DNA from: Isoetes taiwanensis
Taxonomy: Eukaryota; Streptophyta; Lycopodiopsida; Isoetales; Isoetaceae
Assembly: GCA_021234155.1 (NCBI GenBank)
Contig: JAJEKV010000034.1
Span: forward strand, 1,674,001-1,738,000
Length of the DNA stretch: 64,000 bases
Reading direction: 5' to 3'
Of this stretch, positions 11,410 through 23,470 are shown piece by piece (positions within the stretch are counted from its first letter, which is position 1; every line of letters begins with the position of its first letter). A program made the translations under genes and the position numbers. The notes beneath the pieces are model-generated. The model saw only the letters and a list, made by a program, of their open reading frames with translations, was not told the DNA's origin and searched no databases.

Positions 11410-12852
11410 TCAACATTTTGGGTATTCTTGATGAGCTTTTCCCCTGTATGATGGTGCAATCCTTAATAAAGTTAGTAAGTCTACAGTAACCTTGGAGTTT
11501 TTCATAAGCAATTCAAATTCATCAAGCTCGGGAATCTTTACATTATACCTTTGAACAGGGGAAGGAGCTATATCCTGAGGATTTGGCTGAAATGTTACCT
11601 TAGGAGCTACACTTGGTGGGACAGAACTTGCAGATGTACCTGAATGAAGCCTAGCACGTGTTTGCACAACCATAACATCTTGTTCTTCTTGTTCTTCCAC
11701 GCACAAGTCTCAATAAAACTAATATTCGACACCTGTTTACCTTTTTCTTGCTTTGCAAGGTAATTCTTGACACTGCAGAACTTCTCTTCATGACCTATCT
11801 CTTTGCAAAAAGAACAAACAGGACATTCTCTACCAAAATGGCCCCTTTGTGGCATTTAGGACAAGATCTTGCAAAGCAATTTTCAGCCCTATGATAGGGT
11901 TTACCACAGTTTGTGCATTCAGGTATGGCAGAGCTAGAAGAAGGAGCATTATTACTATTTTTCAACTCCATGAGTTGTTTGGTGACTTCTAAGAGAGCTT
12001 CAGATACCTTACTTATCTCAGATTTCATTTCAAAAACCGAGGGTCTAGCTCTTCACTTTTGGCTTCTTCTTTTCCTTCCGAACCTGCATACACAAGGCAG
12101 CATTAGCATAGTGCGACTTCGTGCTCAAGATATCATGATGAGGAGGGTAGAATGGATCTCTGATTTCATCATCGGCGGGTAGCTTAGCATTTCTACTAAA
12201 TCTACAGCCTTTACAAATGTCTTATGGATTGAATCTAGCTCACCAAACTTTTGAAGTTTTAATAACTTTCTATAAATCTTAGGCCTGGACATCAGACCTC
12301 TGATAAAGGAAGCAACCAGATGCAAAGTTGGGTGGGAAACATGGTTCCTATTGCACACCAGCAAATAAGAGTTAAATCTTTCCACATACTGTTTCACACT
12401 TTCACCGATTTAATAGAAAAGGAATTGAGCTCAAAAACAAGGTCCCAGGGTGAAGTAGTCTTACCAAACCTTGACAGAAACCTTTGTTCCAATTCATCCC
12501 ACTTAGTACCTATCGACAGTTCGAAATCCAACCAGGATCTGGCCTCATCACCTTTCATGCATTTGATAAACTCAGCAAACCTGGTACCTTTCTTCTTTCC
12601 ATGCTCCTCATAATATTCTTCAAAATTCTTCAAGAAATGGTTAGCATTCATGGAAGAATCATAACAAGGGGAAGAAACAGTATAGTGAGCTCAAATTGGT
12701 AAGGAGCTTGTGGAGGAAAAGGCAAAGCGTAAACATTTGTAACATTTGTTTGTGGAACTGGTAGCCACTTTCATGCTTACCCCTACTAGATCTGGTTGAC
12801 CTCTGTTACCTCCCGGTTGCTCAAAGGCTCAGCCAGTCTTTCTTGGTGCCAT
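11410..12852 (-). pseudogene. gag: Gag polyprotein of the first LTR element, frameshifted
   Basis: Gag forms the particle that packages the element RNA. A Met at 12852 (MAPRKTG) is followed at once by a stop, and the reading then passes through several frames. The segment 12394-12651 has a typical retrotransposon gag core (DEARSWLDFEL, WDELEQRFLSRFG). The segment 12125-12397 continues it. Three zinc knuckles follow near 11790-11930: CTNCGKPYHRAENC, a CPKC...GHFGREC pattern split by a frame change, and CSFCKEIGHEEKFC, all CX2CX4HX4C. A Pro-rich linker (11410-11706) leads to the protease. At least three frameshifts are needed to read it through. Confidence 0.75.
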
Positions 12853-12869
12853 GGAGTTCAACTTCCAGG

Positions 12870-12895
12870 TGAAAATCTCGGTAGGACCTCCAAAA
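12870..12895 (-). other. Candidate primer binding site, first LTR element
   Basis: Just inside the 5' LTR the minus strand reads TTTTGGAGGTCCTACCGAG. The TGG three bases after the LTR is where a tRNA 3' CCA would pair. I could not assign the tRNA. Confidence 0.35.
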
Positions 12896-15353
12896 TGTTA
12901 GCCTAAAACCTGGAATTTTAGTCTAACCTCAAGGAAGCTCAAACAAAATGGTTAGGACCTCCAGATCACTTAGGGTGATCAATCCTTGACATATGAAGTG
13001 AGAAAAGTCATTTTGGAATATTGGTTTTTTCAAAATCACTAAAGTCCCTGAAACTGAAAAAACTGTCAGAGCAAAAAATGGCCTTGCAGACACACCTTGT
13101 GAGATTTTTGAGATGTGATTGGTGGTATAGATGATCAACAAGCAAAGGAAACTGGGGGTGGAGATTTGACTTGATTTGAATAGGGGAAGGTTGAGAAAAT
13201 GTAGGTCAAAGTCGGGTCAAAAAGTTGGCCAGTGCCAAAACAGAGAGCCAAAATTTGCGTGATGGAGTTTGATAAGGAATCTTGAGTTGGGATCCGTGCG
13301 CAGGCAACTTCAAAATAACCCCTAGATCATGTGCATAGGGTTTAAATAGCAAAAAAGAGTTTTGGTTTCTCTGTAAGTAGCCGAGGCCTCAGGAAAAGAA
13401 CAAACTCTGTGACAGTTATGAAAAAAGGTCTTTTTATGTGTTTTCTTTGAATGTGTAGGTCTCTAAGGTTTTTATGAAGATGAAATGCAACTATCTGAAA
13501 AGAATATAGCTTGGAATAAATATTTTGGGTTTTGTTTTTAGTTTTTTAGCTTTAAAAGCACAATGCAGGATTACAAAAGATGAATATACAATGGTGACAA
13601 CAACTTTCCAGGCAAAGACTATGCATTATAGAAATGTAACACAAGAAATTTGATAGTGTTAGCAAGGCATTACCAAATTCAAACATATAACAAGTTTTGA
13701 AAGTAAAATCCAGGTCTGTCTGAGCCTTTAGTGAATCTCAGAACTACTAATGAAGCCGAATGAAATGATTTTTTGAGTTGTAGTTGAAGTGCCTCAGCTG
13801 TCGAACAAGTCACACTGGGACAGATCTTTCAATCACGAAAGCGAGCGAGCAAATTTTGAATAGAGCGAGCAAGATAATATCGAATATCAAAATGCGCCAA
13901 GATCACGAGGTCTATCTCCTCGAGGGGGCGGTCGATTTGATCTCAGAATGCTGGTTTAAGAACTGTTCTCTCTCAAAAACTAGCTCTACCGAAAGTGATT
14001 TTAGGCCTAATTTGAGCAATTTCTCACGGATCAAATGCCACAGAGGGTCCCCAATGTCTCGGAAAAGGTTCAGGAGTTGATCTCGGGGGAAAATTGGCGG
14101 GATTCAATCAAATTTAGGCACGAATTGGCCGGATTTAGCAGGTTCCCCTATTTCTTAGGGTTCATCAAAAATTCTTAAGGGTGATATATCCCACAGGCAC
14201 AAACGAGTCTGGCAGCTTCTGTATATAAGGAATAGTGTTGACCCCACTATTAAGTTTACGTGCCACGCAGAGGGGACACCCAGCCCGTGTCTGGCCCCCA
14301 CGCCCTGCTGCCACGTGGAAAAATTGGGGGGTGACCTGGAACTATGCAGAAATAGATAGGATAGATAGGCTAGAATAGGTTTTTTATTTTTTTGGCACGC
14401 ATCCCAAGAATCCAATTTTGAAGGCCTTCCCAAGGGTTTTTTTCAAATTTAAAAAGGCCATGTTAGCTCTTTTTTGCCAAGCTTTCCATCTAGAAGGTTT
14501 TCAAGTCAAACTGAAACATTTAAATTTTTTGTCCATTTTGACCCATGGTCAATGAATATTGCAACATAGGGATGGTGAAAAAGTCATGGGAAAAAGATGG
14601 GAAAAGGGTGTAAATAGGCTATACTAGGGTTTAGGAAGATGAAATGAGAATGAGAAAAGAGTTTTCTTGCCTTTGAAGTTTTTCAAGATCATTAGGGGGC
14701 AATTCTCAATTGAAGGTAGGATCAATAAAAAAATGGGTAGTGAAATGATGGGAAAAGGTCTCAAAAGTGAAAAACATGGTGAGAGAAAGGTTATAAAAGG
14801 TTCATAGGACATAAAAAGGTGGATATGGAATGAAGACAAGATGGGTACCTCTCAGCACTTGATTTCATCTCGGATTGTCTCTAATGCTCAAATCATACCT
14901 CATAGTGAAGATACATTTGCTCAAAGCCTAAGGGTCTTCCAAACTTCTATAAGGGTCTTCCAAACTTCAAGGCTAGAATAAGAGCATGTTTCACTTCCAA
15001 GATGGCATCCTTGTATGTGTGACTTCAAACTACTAATGAAACTCAAGCAAGCTTCATAAGGTTGAGCTTTGGTAAAACATCTTGTGCTTCCTTGATAATC
15101 TTGCTATAGCCTTTGCCTGGTCTTCAAATCAAAGGAAAATGTTAAACAAATGGGAATGTGTCTAAAAGGTATTTTACCTCAAGGAAAAGATTAGGCTATA
15201 AAAGGAGATCCCCAATGCCTTCCAAACTTGGTCAAATGTCTTCCAAACTCTAATGGGATCACAATAGCCTGAAACTTTTCCTTAGAGGAAATATGGATGA
15301 AACAAAAGTTTTTGATAATAGATGCTAGTCCATGTTGCCAGAAATGGGCAACA
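12896..15353 (-). repeat. 5' LTR of the first Ty3/gypsy element
   Basis: About 2.46 kb direct repeat, 5' relative to the minus-strand genes. On the minus strand it starts TGTTGCCC and ends CTAACA. It is nearly identical to the other LTR over long blocks, with differences clustered at 13790-14400. Confidence 0.9.
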
Positions 15354-15387
15354 AGCTTATAGTCAAACTTATAATACAAGAACTTAC

Positions 15388-16447
15388 CTAGTATGGTTTT
15401 TGTCATCTCCTCGTGTTGTCTTGAATACATTTCTGCCTTCTCATTGTGATACGACGTTGCTTTCAGAGATGACATGGATGTGGATGGACTCAAGAGACAA
15501 ATGGCGTCATCTTTAGTTGATTTTTCAGCTCTTGAGACCTCTGAAAATGATAACTTCAACCCTTTTCCAGCAAAGATACTCTTTACACCTGCATTATGAC
15601 AGTGGCATGAACGTAAGTCACTTCTGCATTTATCCTATATGTTGTTTACATTACCTGCTACTGTAGCTTCAGGTTTCTTGATGCTACCAGTATCTGCAAT
15701 TGAGATAGTAAATGCAATAAGAAACAATGAGAAATGTAAATTAGAGATAATCATAACAATAACTGTAAAACAGATGTAAACATACATAATCATAGCATTA
15801 ACTGTAAACAGATGTAAGACAACTGTGAATCAAATGCAATCAAAAGCAATGTAAGTAAATTTGAGAAATGCAAGAAATGTAAGGTAAATGTACCTAAAAA
15901 GAAGAAAGCAAAATATCATCCACAAATGTAAAGTGGAAACTTAGAAAGTACATTCATATGCATTATAATATGCATCCTAATGTTATATGTAAATGTAACA
16001 AGCAAATTCATAAGGTATTTATGACAGAAGATATGTACAAAATATGAAATGAATGTGTTCATGGGGTTACATCAAATTACACTGACCTTCAAATACATTT
16101 ACTTTAAGGACAACAGAAGATAAATCCATGTAAAAGCTGAATGCCAATTTGGACTTTTACCTAACAAGCAACTAGATGTCTAGATAGTAATGAAAATCAC
16201 ACATGTTCAAATCAAAGCAGTTGCTACAGCAGAATAGTAAAACAAATGTAATTAGTGAAGATAACATAATTAAAAATACCTTGTTGAGTAGAGAGTCCCA
16301 TGATTTGACGCAGATCTTCAGGCCACAAACACTCATGTATACACTGGTTTGTTGTGAAAACCTTGTATGATAGACAAAATAGACAGTAGGGATGTCCACA
16401 ACATGGTAAAACCAAAGAAGATAGAGTCGAGGCACTCATTGCAATTG
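15388..16447 (-). pseudogene. Ulp1-like gene, 5' exons with RING-like cluster
   Basis: These are the upstream exons of the gene whose protease domain lies at 2.6-4.4 kb. Exon 16280-16447 contains CCGHPYCLFC followed by QCIHEC, the second half of a RING-like C-x-H-x2-C-x2-C...C-x3-C pattern. The first Cys pair (CSNCNEC) is visible just upstream but in another frame. Exon 15655-15693 (39 nt) and exon 15388-15588 (201 nt) follow with matching phases, and the last joins in frame to 4393. The ATG at 16437-16439 or a splice acceptor at 16448-16449 could start this exon. RING proteins are often ubiquitin or SUMO ligases; function here is not shown. The gene is split by the LTR element at 4445-15353. 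Confidence 0.55.
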
Positions 16448-16451
16448 CTAC

Positions 16452-17520
16452 ATGTATTCACATGGCCGGTTAATGCCCTTGATTCTCGATGCAAGTAGAG
16501 GAGTAGGATGCAAGGAAATTACATCAGATTTTTCTACATATAATATCATTTCCTTTATTCTACTCTCACTAGCATCATTTGCCTCCAAATCCCTCGCTGA
16601 TTTCTTGGATGGCGTACCTCTAATGCATGCAATTCATTTGTCAAACTCTCAATTGGCATCTTTAAGCCATTCATTTCTTCAATGAAACTAGATTTTTCCT
16701 CTTCAAAGTGGGAGGCCAAGGCCATTTGCAAATCGGGCTTGGCTGCCCCTGCCGAAGCGTAAAGTCATCGGTTTGTTTAACCGAGTGCTGATCTGCGGCA
16801 TCCTTGCTTTGCACGAACCTATTCAAGGTATTTCTCTCACCTTCTAACTTGCATAAATCAGATTCTAATGTTTTCCTTTTTCTCTTTCATATCCTTCATT
16901 TTGCTCATCAAGGTAGCAAAGATCCATTGATCTTCTTTCAATCAACTTCTTCATTGCATCTATCTCACTGCCCAAATCCGACCACGCACCTTAGTTGTTT
17001 TACATTGATGATCTCAAGGTAACAACATCACCAAACCAGAATCCTTTTGTTCCTTCTTTGCATGTACAGTGGCACTCACTTTCACCTCTTCCCAATCAAT
17101 TTTGATGCCTTTATAGTGGAGTGCATAAGCTCGAGCAAAGTATAGAGGAATATGATGGTTTGCAATGTCTTTCCTGCTAAAAACATGCTCATAGATTGTA
17201 TAAAAATCCTGCATCCAAATTGGCTTGATCCTGTTGTCTTGGTAACCTCTCACTGCTGGTGCTTCAGAACCCCAGACTTCTTGGACCACTTGCAAAAGCC
17301 CTGGGTAAATAGTATCAAAGTTATTGATTCTAAGCTGCTTAATGCTAACCTTATCAAACTCGGGCTGCAATGGAGGTCTTTCTGCCACAGTAGTCTTCAG
17401 TTTCCTCATGCCGGCTTAGGAGACCTCGCCATGGGCTTCAAGGGCTTATTTCTTGGTGATTTCCGTGGGGACGTCCTTGTTGCTGGCTTCGTCATGATGC
17501 TCCTCCGAAAAGCTTCAAAA
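16452..17520 (-). pseudogene. Coiled-coil coding block upstream of the RING exon
   Basis: On the minus strand a basic Ser-Pro-rich start (MTKPATRTSPRKSPRNKPLK, ATG near 17500) leads, after one frame change, into a 131-residue frame (17409-17014). That frame has a compact segment, FYTIYEHVFSRKDIANHHIP...YALHYKGIKIDWEEV. A heptad-like, Lys/Glu-rich coiled coil follows at about 16970-16550 (MKKLIERRS, KMKDMKEK, LESDLCKLEGERNTLNRFV). The block ends with a stop at about 16448, exactly where the RING exon begins. It may be the 5' part of the Ulp1-like gene or a remnant of an env-position ORF such as the one at 38.3-41.25 kb. I do not recognise the family. Confidence 0.4.
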
Positions 17521-17599
17521 ATGGCCTGGGGTTTTGCTCTATCTGGCTATGGCAAGGAAGGTACAGAGTTTTGGGGATAGAGATGTGCTCTGTTTGGCT

Positions 17600-19551
17600 A
17601 TGGCGGAAGTACAAAGTCTTGGGGAATGAGCGGGAGGAGCTAAACCTCGAGCGGGATTTCCCTACGTTCGAATTTTGAAACCCACCAAACCAATTAAGAC
17701 ATTCTAAAAATTAATGATAATATAATAAATATGGTAGTAGGGATATTGTTTACATTTTGCATTTGTAAATGTATAAAAGTGTCCCTTTTTTTGCCACCCC
17801 TTCCTTCCTTCCTTCCTAATATGCACTTTTACAAATCTCAACTTATAGATTGTTCTATCAATACCCAGTTAAGTGTCCTTTCCAAGCAAGGGTTTGCTTG
17901 AATGGCTCAATTCCTCTGGGGGAGGAAAGGTTTATGATATCAGTAAGGTTTTATGACATCGGTAATGAGCGTGTTGTGAAAAATTGGAATTCAAACTAAG
18001 TGTGTCTCGGGGTTGCATAAAATTCTTAATCTTCGACTACTTCGTTCGTGGAATTTCCGACTTAGGGTCAAGAATTGAATGGATTAGACCTCAATGGAAA
18101 GCTATTGGCGTGGTCAAAAGCTGTTGTTAATAATGCCGCTTTAAGGGTTGGGACTTGAATGCTAACAAAACTGATGTTAGGGGTGAGCTTGAAGGACTGT
18201 GGGATTTACCAAGGTCAAAAGGTTGCCTAAGTAATCTCAAGCTAAGTGTAGTTAGGTGAGATTAGGTTGAGAACTTATGATTAGAAGTTCATGAGTCGAA
18301 GTGTTGGATATTATCTAGAAGATAATATACAGATGACCATAGTAGTCTCTATAAACATAGAGTTTCTTGAATTGTGTCTTGAATTGTAATATAATTCTTA
18401 ATTGAAGGATTATTAATGCTTAGGAGAAGGTTGACAAAAAGGGCAAGGTGACCATGTCTGGGACTGGTGCACTGGAGTCTTCTCTTGTATAAAAGTGGTC
18501 TTGCCGAGTGGCTGAACTTCATTTTCATGTGCAATGCATCACAAAATCCTAAGTAGGTATGGGAAGCTATGGGTCAAGTTCGCCAAGTTATTACTTGGAG
18601 TTGAGTCTCCAATGTGTCATGCTATGAAAGTCAAGGATAGTTTCATACTAAGATTGCCACAAGCTTACTTACATGGAACCATTATGTAAGTGTGAGAGCT
18701 AAGAATCACATTGCTCGAGACCGCTAAGTAGTGCAGTTGGTTCTAGTAAGCTTTGACCAAGTAGCCTAGGGTGGTACTAATGTAGATATTGTTAACCTAA
18801 TGTGGTTAAAGTATGCATACAACATGATGGGACCATTGAAATGGTCTATGCGAAGTGTCGTGAGATTTGATAGTGGATAACTACCCTAACATGTTGCTCC
18901 GAATTAACCTATATAAACGATCTAAAGCGATCTAGTATGTGTGGGTGGAAGTAGAATTCTATGATATGTACTGCAGTACATGAGTGCCTCAAAAAGGATT
19001 CTACTTTAAGATGTTGCATGATGGAGAGGCAATTCTCACTTTCCCAGAAGTAGAGTTGTGTGAATTTCCAAGTAGAGTCAAACCTATGCAAATTGCGGTC
19101 ATCTTGAGCAAGATGATTGTGTGGACTTAAGAAATGATAATTTCTTAGTTATACAAACAATTTTCTTAATAATGTGGTTAAGAAAAGTGCCAATGTTTAT
19201 TCTGCATTATGCTAATCCTTTTCAAGGAAAAGGCTGGGGATATTAGCATATGAGTTAGCTTTGTTGGGAAAAATAGATCTAGTACTGAGTATTGTGAAAG
19301 CTAGCTATATGAACTATACTATGGTGGATAATGAGGCTAATTCCATGATATAGCATTTGTGCTAAACTCCACTGTAACCTGAACTGATTTTGGATACTCC
19401 AATTTGTTCGAAAGTTGTACAATAAGGCTATTCTTGGAATATTAAGGTCTCCTAGGGACATGAGAAATCTTAAGTGGCCATTAGGAGAACAAGTAATTGT
19501 ACAATATGTCTCCTATATTAAATCCTTAGTTGGACCTTGAGCCCAAGGTTC
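17600..19551. other. Degenerate sequence, no gene seen
   Basis: No ORF over about 60 codons resembles a known protein. It leads into a polypurine-LTR junction at 19552-19574, so it is probably the decayed internal region of a Ty3/gypsy element, but no pol motif can be read. Confidence 0.4.
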
Positions 19552-20233
19552 TAAGGAGGGGGAGGAAATAAAGTGTTACAGGTAAATTGGGGGCATGTCG
19601 CACATGCTAGACCCTATGGGATGTCCATGGTTGTGGAGTAGCGTCGATCTTATTACTGGATGGTCTGGGATATGATTGACATCAGTAGATGACTTGTATC
19701 TACTAAGTGCGAATAGTGAATTTTGAGATGGTAAAAGTTTGTATGCTTAAGTGACAATAAAATCAAGGTTGAGGAGTCCAAGAATGGACCTGAAACCATT
19801 GTGGTTGTATGGATTGACAGGACAACCATGATTGGCTAGGTCAATCTAAAGGCAAATATACCAAGAATGCAAAGTAAAACTTTTTCTTTTCTTGCAAAGA
19901 CAAGGGTTCTTGTTTTGGGATTGCATCATTGGGTGTATGCCAAACTGCTCCAGGTCATATTTGCTTGCCTAATCAGGGATTGGCTTGGACTTGGTTCTTG
20001 TTTCTCCAAGAATATCTGTTGGCGAGTAGTGCTTAATGCATTCTGGGCTAAGACAGATGATCTAAATTTGCATCGTGTAGTCATTGTAACTTTGGAGTGC
20101 TAAAAGGTCTAGCAAAGTTGTATTCGCAAATGTGGAGCTCATTTCTTGTTCTAAGTGATGAACATTTATGAGCTAACCATGGTGGCTTTTTGTATTACTT
20201 TCATGCGTCGTTTTCCTCATTTGAAACTCTAGA
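19552..20233 (+). mobile_element. LTR fragment behind a polypurine tract
   Basis: A purine run (TAAGGAGGGGGAGGAAATAA, 19552-19571) is followed by TGTTACAGG at 19574. This matches the polypurine/LTR border found 700 bp downstream. The sequence before it (GGACCTTGAGCCCAAGGTTC) also matches the downstream copy. It appears to be a second, older member of the same family, truncated. Confidence 0.45.
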
Positions 20234-21866
20234 CCTTGAGGACAAGGTCCTAAGGGGAGGGGAGGAAATTGTAACGGTCCAAGGGCAAGTCGCGCTTGCA
20301 GGCCTTGGGACTGGGAGTTTGCTCTGGAAATGCCACCGGGTGGCCTGGAAATGTTCCAAAGAGCATCTATCGTCTAGGGGCGGTGTATGGGTTTTTAAAT
20401 GGCTAATCTTTCGTACGTAAAAGTGACATTTAAATAAATTATAAAAGCCTCTTTAAAAAACCACTTAACCATTGATTTATGGGGTCAACGTGGCATCACC
20501 TCATTGATTGAGGAGATTAAAAGGCGAAATGCGATGCTGAAGCATCGCGGCCTGCTGTAAGCGTCCGGATCTGATAGGAGAGGTCAGATCTATCAATACA
20601 GAGCTCGCTTTTAGCTCAGAAAAAGGCCCATTAGCCTTTTTCCGCCTATTCTTGGCCTTAGTGGTCTTATAAAAGGATTTGGAGACGATTTTGGAGAACG
20701 CGGTTTTGCCTCCGGAGCCAAGCAATTGGAGCGTTCTACTTTTCCTTGCTGCTTGATCTTCTGCTTCTGGAGGTTTTAGACTATTTTGAATTAATTGGAA
20801 ATCAATTCGGACTGTTCCAAGTTACTCCAGGATTTAGTGTTTGCTCGTGGAGTTGTCTCATTCTTGGATTTTGACTCCTCTTTGAGCAATACTGCTACTG
20901 CAATATTGAGTTCTTGTAATAGAACTTGTGAAGCTGGGCTTCAGGCTGACCCTGAGGATCAGTAACAATTGTGCGTGGGGAGTCCTGGAAACTCAAGGTT
21001 GAGGGGAACTCTGGGAGTTCTAGGTAGCAGCAAAAAGTTTAGTGGCCCCGGCGGGCCATTGGCCACAAATTATAGGTTCAGGCAAAATGTGACGACTGGC
21101 TTGAGTAGGATGCCTTACCTACGGACTACCTGCAGATTTGTCATTTTGTGGCACTTTATTGCCCGTTGACATTAGAATGGCCAATTAGATGTTCGTTAAT
21201 TGGAGTGGTATCGACTTTGGGGCCAATTCAGTCCCAAATGAGAACTAGATATGCTTATGGAATGGCCATTTAGGCCAGTTGGCCAAATTCTATAATGTTT
21301 TAAGTTTGCCAAATCTTAATTCATTAAGAGCCCCCCTCATAAATTCGTCACTTATGGGGGGCCAACATTATTAGAAATTTTTATTCCTAAATATATCTAC
21401 CAACTAAGAATAATCCCGCTCTTTTGAAAAATCAAATGTCGAGGTACTTTTCAATCCTCTTTACGAAGACTCTGGCATCCGATTTCCAATTCTCCCTACC
21501 AGCAATCTGTGCATTATTGAAATACATGGGGTATGAATTCAAATTCATACAACATGTAACTTAAACACACTTATATAGGGTAGTGGCTTCTTTATATTTG
21601 GGCAACTAGGTCTATTATCTAATAAGAATCTAGCTAAAATTTGCCATTTGAGCTACACATTATTAGATATTTGGTTCAAAAATTGCCAATTGGGTTGCAT
21701 CCACATTAGAAAAATTAAATAGGAAAAATGGCCAGTTCAGGCTACACTTTTGGGGGCATATTTTACAAGAAATGGCCAATTCATTATACTTATACAAAAT
21801 TATAGGTCACTTAAAAATTTCCCTGCTAGGTAGCACAACAAATCCTACTTTTTGTAGGCTGTAACA
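20234..21866 (+). mobile_element. 3' end and LTR of a chromovirus-like Ty3/gypsy element
   Basis: The coding end (SSFETLDLEDKVLRGGEEI, about 20213-20270) is the typical pol terminus of Del/Tekay-type elements. Next comes a polypurine tract at 20252-20269 and an LTR running from TGTAACGG at 20270 to GCTGTAACA at 21866 (about 1.6 kb). A TATA-like TTATAAAAGG lies at 20667-20676 inside the LTR. I found no second LTR or primer binding site after 21866, so the element is truncated. Confidence 0.55.
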
Positions 21867-23460
21867 GGGGACCATGCAGATTTGTGTGGAGTGTCATCAA
21901 CTCATTTTTCTCACAAGACAAGAAGCAAGAGAATTGGATGAAGATATTGATTTGCTGTCACCATAAAGCTGCGCATGCATCCTAGGCAGAAACTCATATT
22001 GCTTGAAGAAACTTTCATTGCTGATTCTGGGCCTGAAATGATGGAAGAAAAGACCACAATTGCAACATTTGGAGCCCATCCAACTTGTGATTGAACCAGC
22101 ATTAACAGAGCAAAAGCCAATTGAGGAGAAGCTGGTCAGAAAGCCATATCACGCTGATGCAAGCAATACAATTAATATAAACTTGAGAGATTGCCAACAA
22201 GAGGAGGATGTCTGCAAAACAGTTGATGTGACATCCCTGCTTCATCCACGATGCTCCCATCGTATCAGAAGTTGGAGTTCATCCCTCTGGAAACCAAGCT
22301 GACAGAGGCCATCCACCTGAGACCAATCCCTTGGCAAGGAATCAATGGGGAAGAATGGACGTGTCATCCATCCCGTCTCCCCTCGGGACCGTCCTAGCTG
22401 CGAAAGCGTAACTAAACATGAGCACATGACATCAAATATAAATAGATCCACCTCGAAGGGTGGCTTCATAACATACATCTGTTAAGAACATCAACAACAT
22501 CAACATGGAAAAATTCCTACCCAAGGCTCAGACTCAAGGGGAATGGACTGACGGCTTGGGTCTCCAGAAGCCATTGCAGATGGAATTCATGGCTACTGAA
22601 TTGGGCTGGCATAGGAATGTGGCTATTGGGTAGTCCTCTCCATCCGCCCCTCCTGTGCATACTTTGCAGAATAAGCTAAAAAGTCTTGGAACTTGACCAT
22701 AGCTTGTCGGGTGCATAGCCAAGGGGGCTACTCCTGGGTTACATCTCCCCAGTCCCGATGAGGCAGGAGGAGATTGCTCCCTCCAAAGGTACGCATGCCC
22801 ATTGCAGGCAGTTAGAGGGCCACTGCTCGTCTACGACTTGAACCCCATGGGGGTTGACGCATCACCCCAGAGGTGTCAAGCCCATGCCTTGCCCACACGC
22901 AGTGATAAACCATTAGGCCTAGCCCGCTAAGATCCCCGGTAGGTTTTACACACCAGAGAGATCAATCTATCATGGGACATAGCCTCCTTATCTGCCGGTT
23001 TAGTCCTACCACCCACAACCTGGCAGGCTCTTATGCACAGGCTCCATTAATTGGGAATTAATGAGGCTATCTAGATACATTGACTATTAAGGTTTTCAGT
23101 GTCTCTAACCCCCTTCCCACTACACAGGAGTGCGCATAGAATAGAACATCATCATCCATAGAACTAAAATATAGAATACCGTCTAATCTATCTATCCCAA
23201 ACATTTTCAAGCTTTATCCCATACCCCAGACTGTATCACCGGTGCGCAATGTGAAAATTGATCAATATAACTGAATTGTTCTATGAAATTACAGAAATAA
23301 ACATATTCAAAATTGTTTATGGAAACTGAGAGAACTGTGTAATAAGGATCTGCCCCATAGAAGCAATGCTGGTATTTGAGCATATGCCTGAGCATAATAT
23401 GGTCTCTTAGTCAGCAATTATTGCTGCTTGCATGCAAAAAGTATTTAATAGTCTCCAACC
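21867..23460. other. Non-coding stretch, no gene seen
   Basis: Short ORFs only, including 43 codons from 22505, with no family resemblance. A small perfect hairpin (CATTAATT GGG AATTAATG) sits near 23047-23065. Confidence 0.4.
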
Positions 23461-23470
23461 TTGTAAGACA

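Larger units (their letters stand above)
4445..15353 (-). mobile_element. Ty3/gypsy LTR retrotransposon, Tat-like, with two RNase H domains
   Basis: Two long direct repeats flank minus-strand gag and pol. The element ends in TG...CA on both sides and is flanked by a perfect 5-bp target duplication, AGCTT at 4440-4444 and 15354-15358. Domain order on the minus strand is gag with zinc knuckles, protease (DGGSS), an archaeal/plant-type RNase H, reverse transcriptase (YLDD), a second degenerate RNase H, and integrase (HHCC, D-D-E). The DGGSS protease motif and the extra RNase H point to the Tat lineage of the plant Ty3/gypsy families. Pol is broken by frameshifts, so this copy is not autonomous as read. 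Confidence 0.9.
4394..15387 (-). other. Intron of the Ulp1-like gene holding an LTR retrotransposon
   Basis: The donor (CTAG|GTAAG, exon end at 15388) and acceptor (TTGCAG|GTGAG, exon start at 4393) bracket the whole element. Removing the element and one copy of the 5-bp target duplication leaves about 77 bp, the same size as the other introns of this gene (69 and 83 bp). Confidence 0.65.

Noticed and set aside
22505-22636. 43-codon ORF (MEKFLPKAQTQGEW...)
   Set aside because: Too short, no resemblance to known proteins, and no continuing frame or splice sites that I could support.
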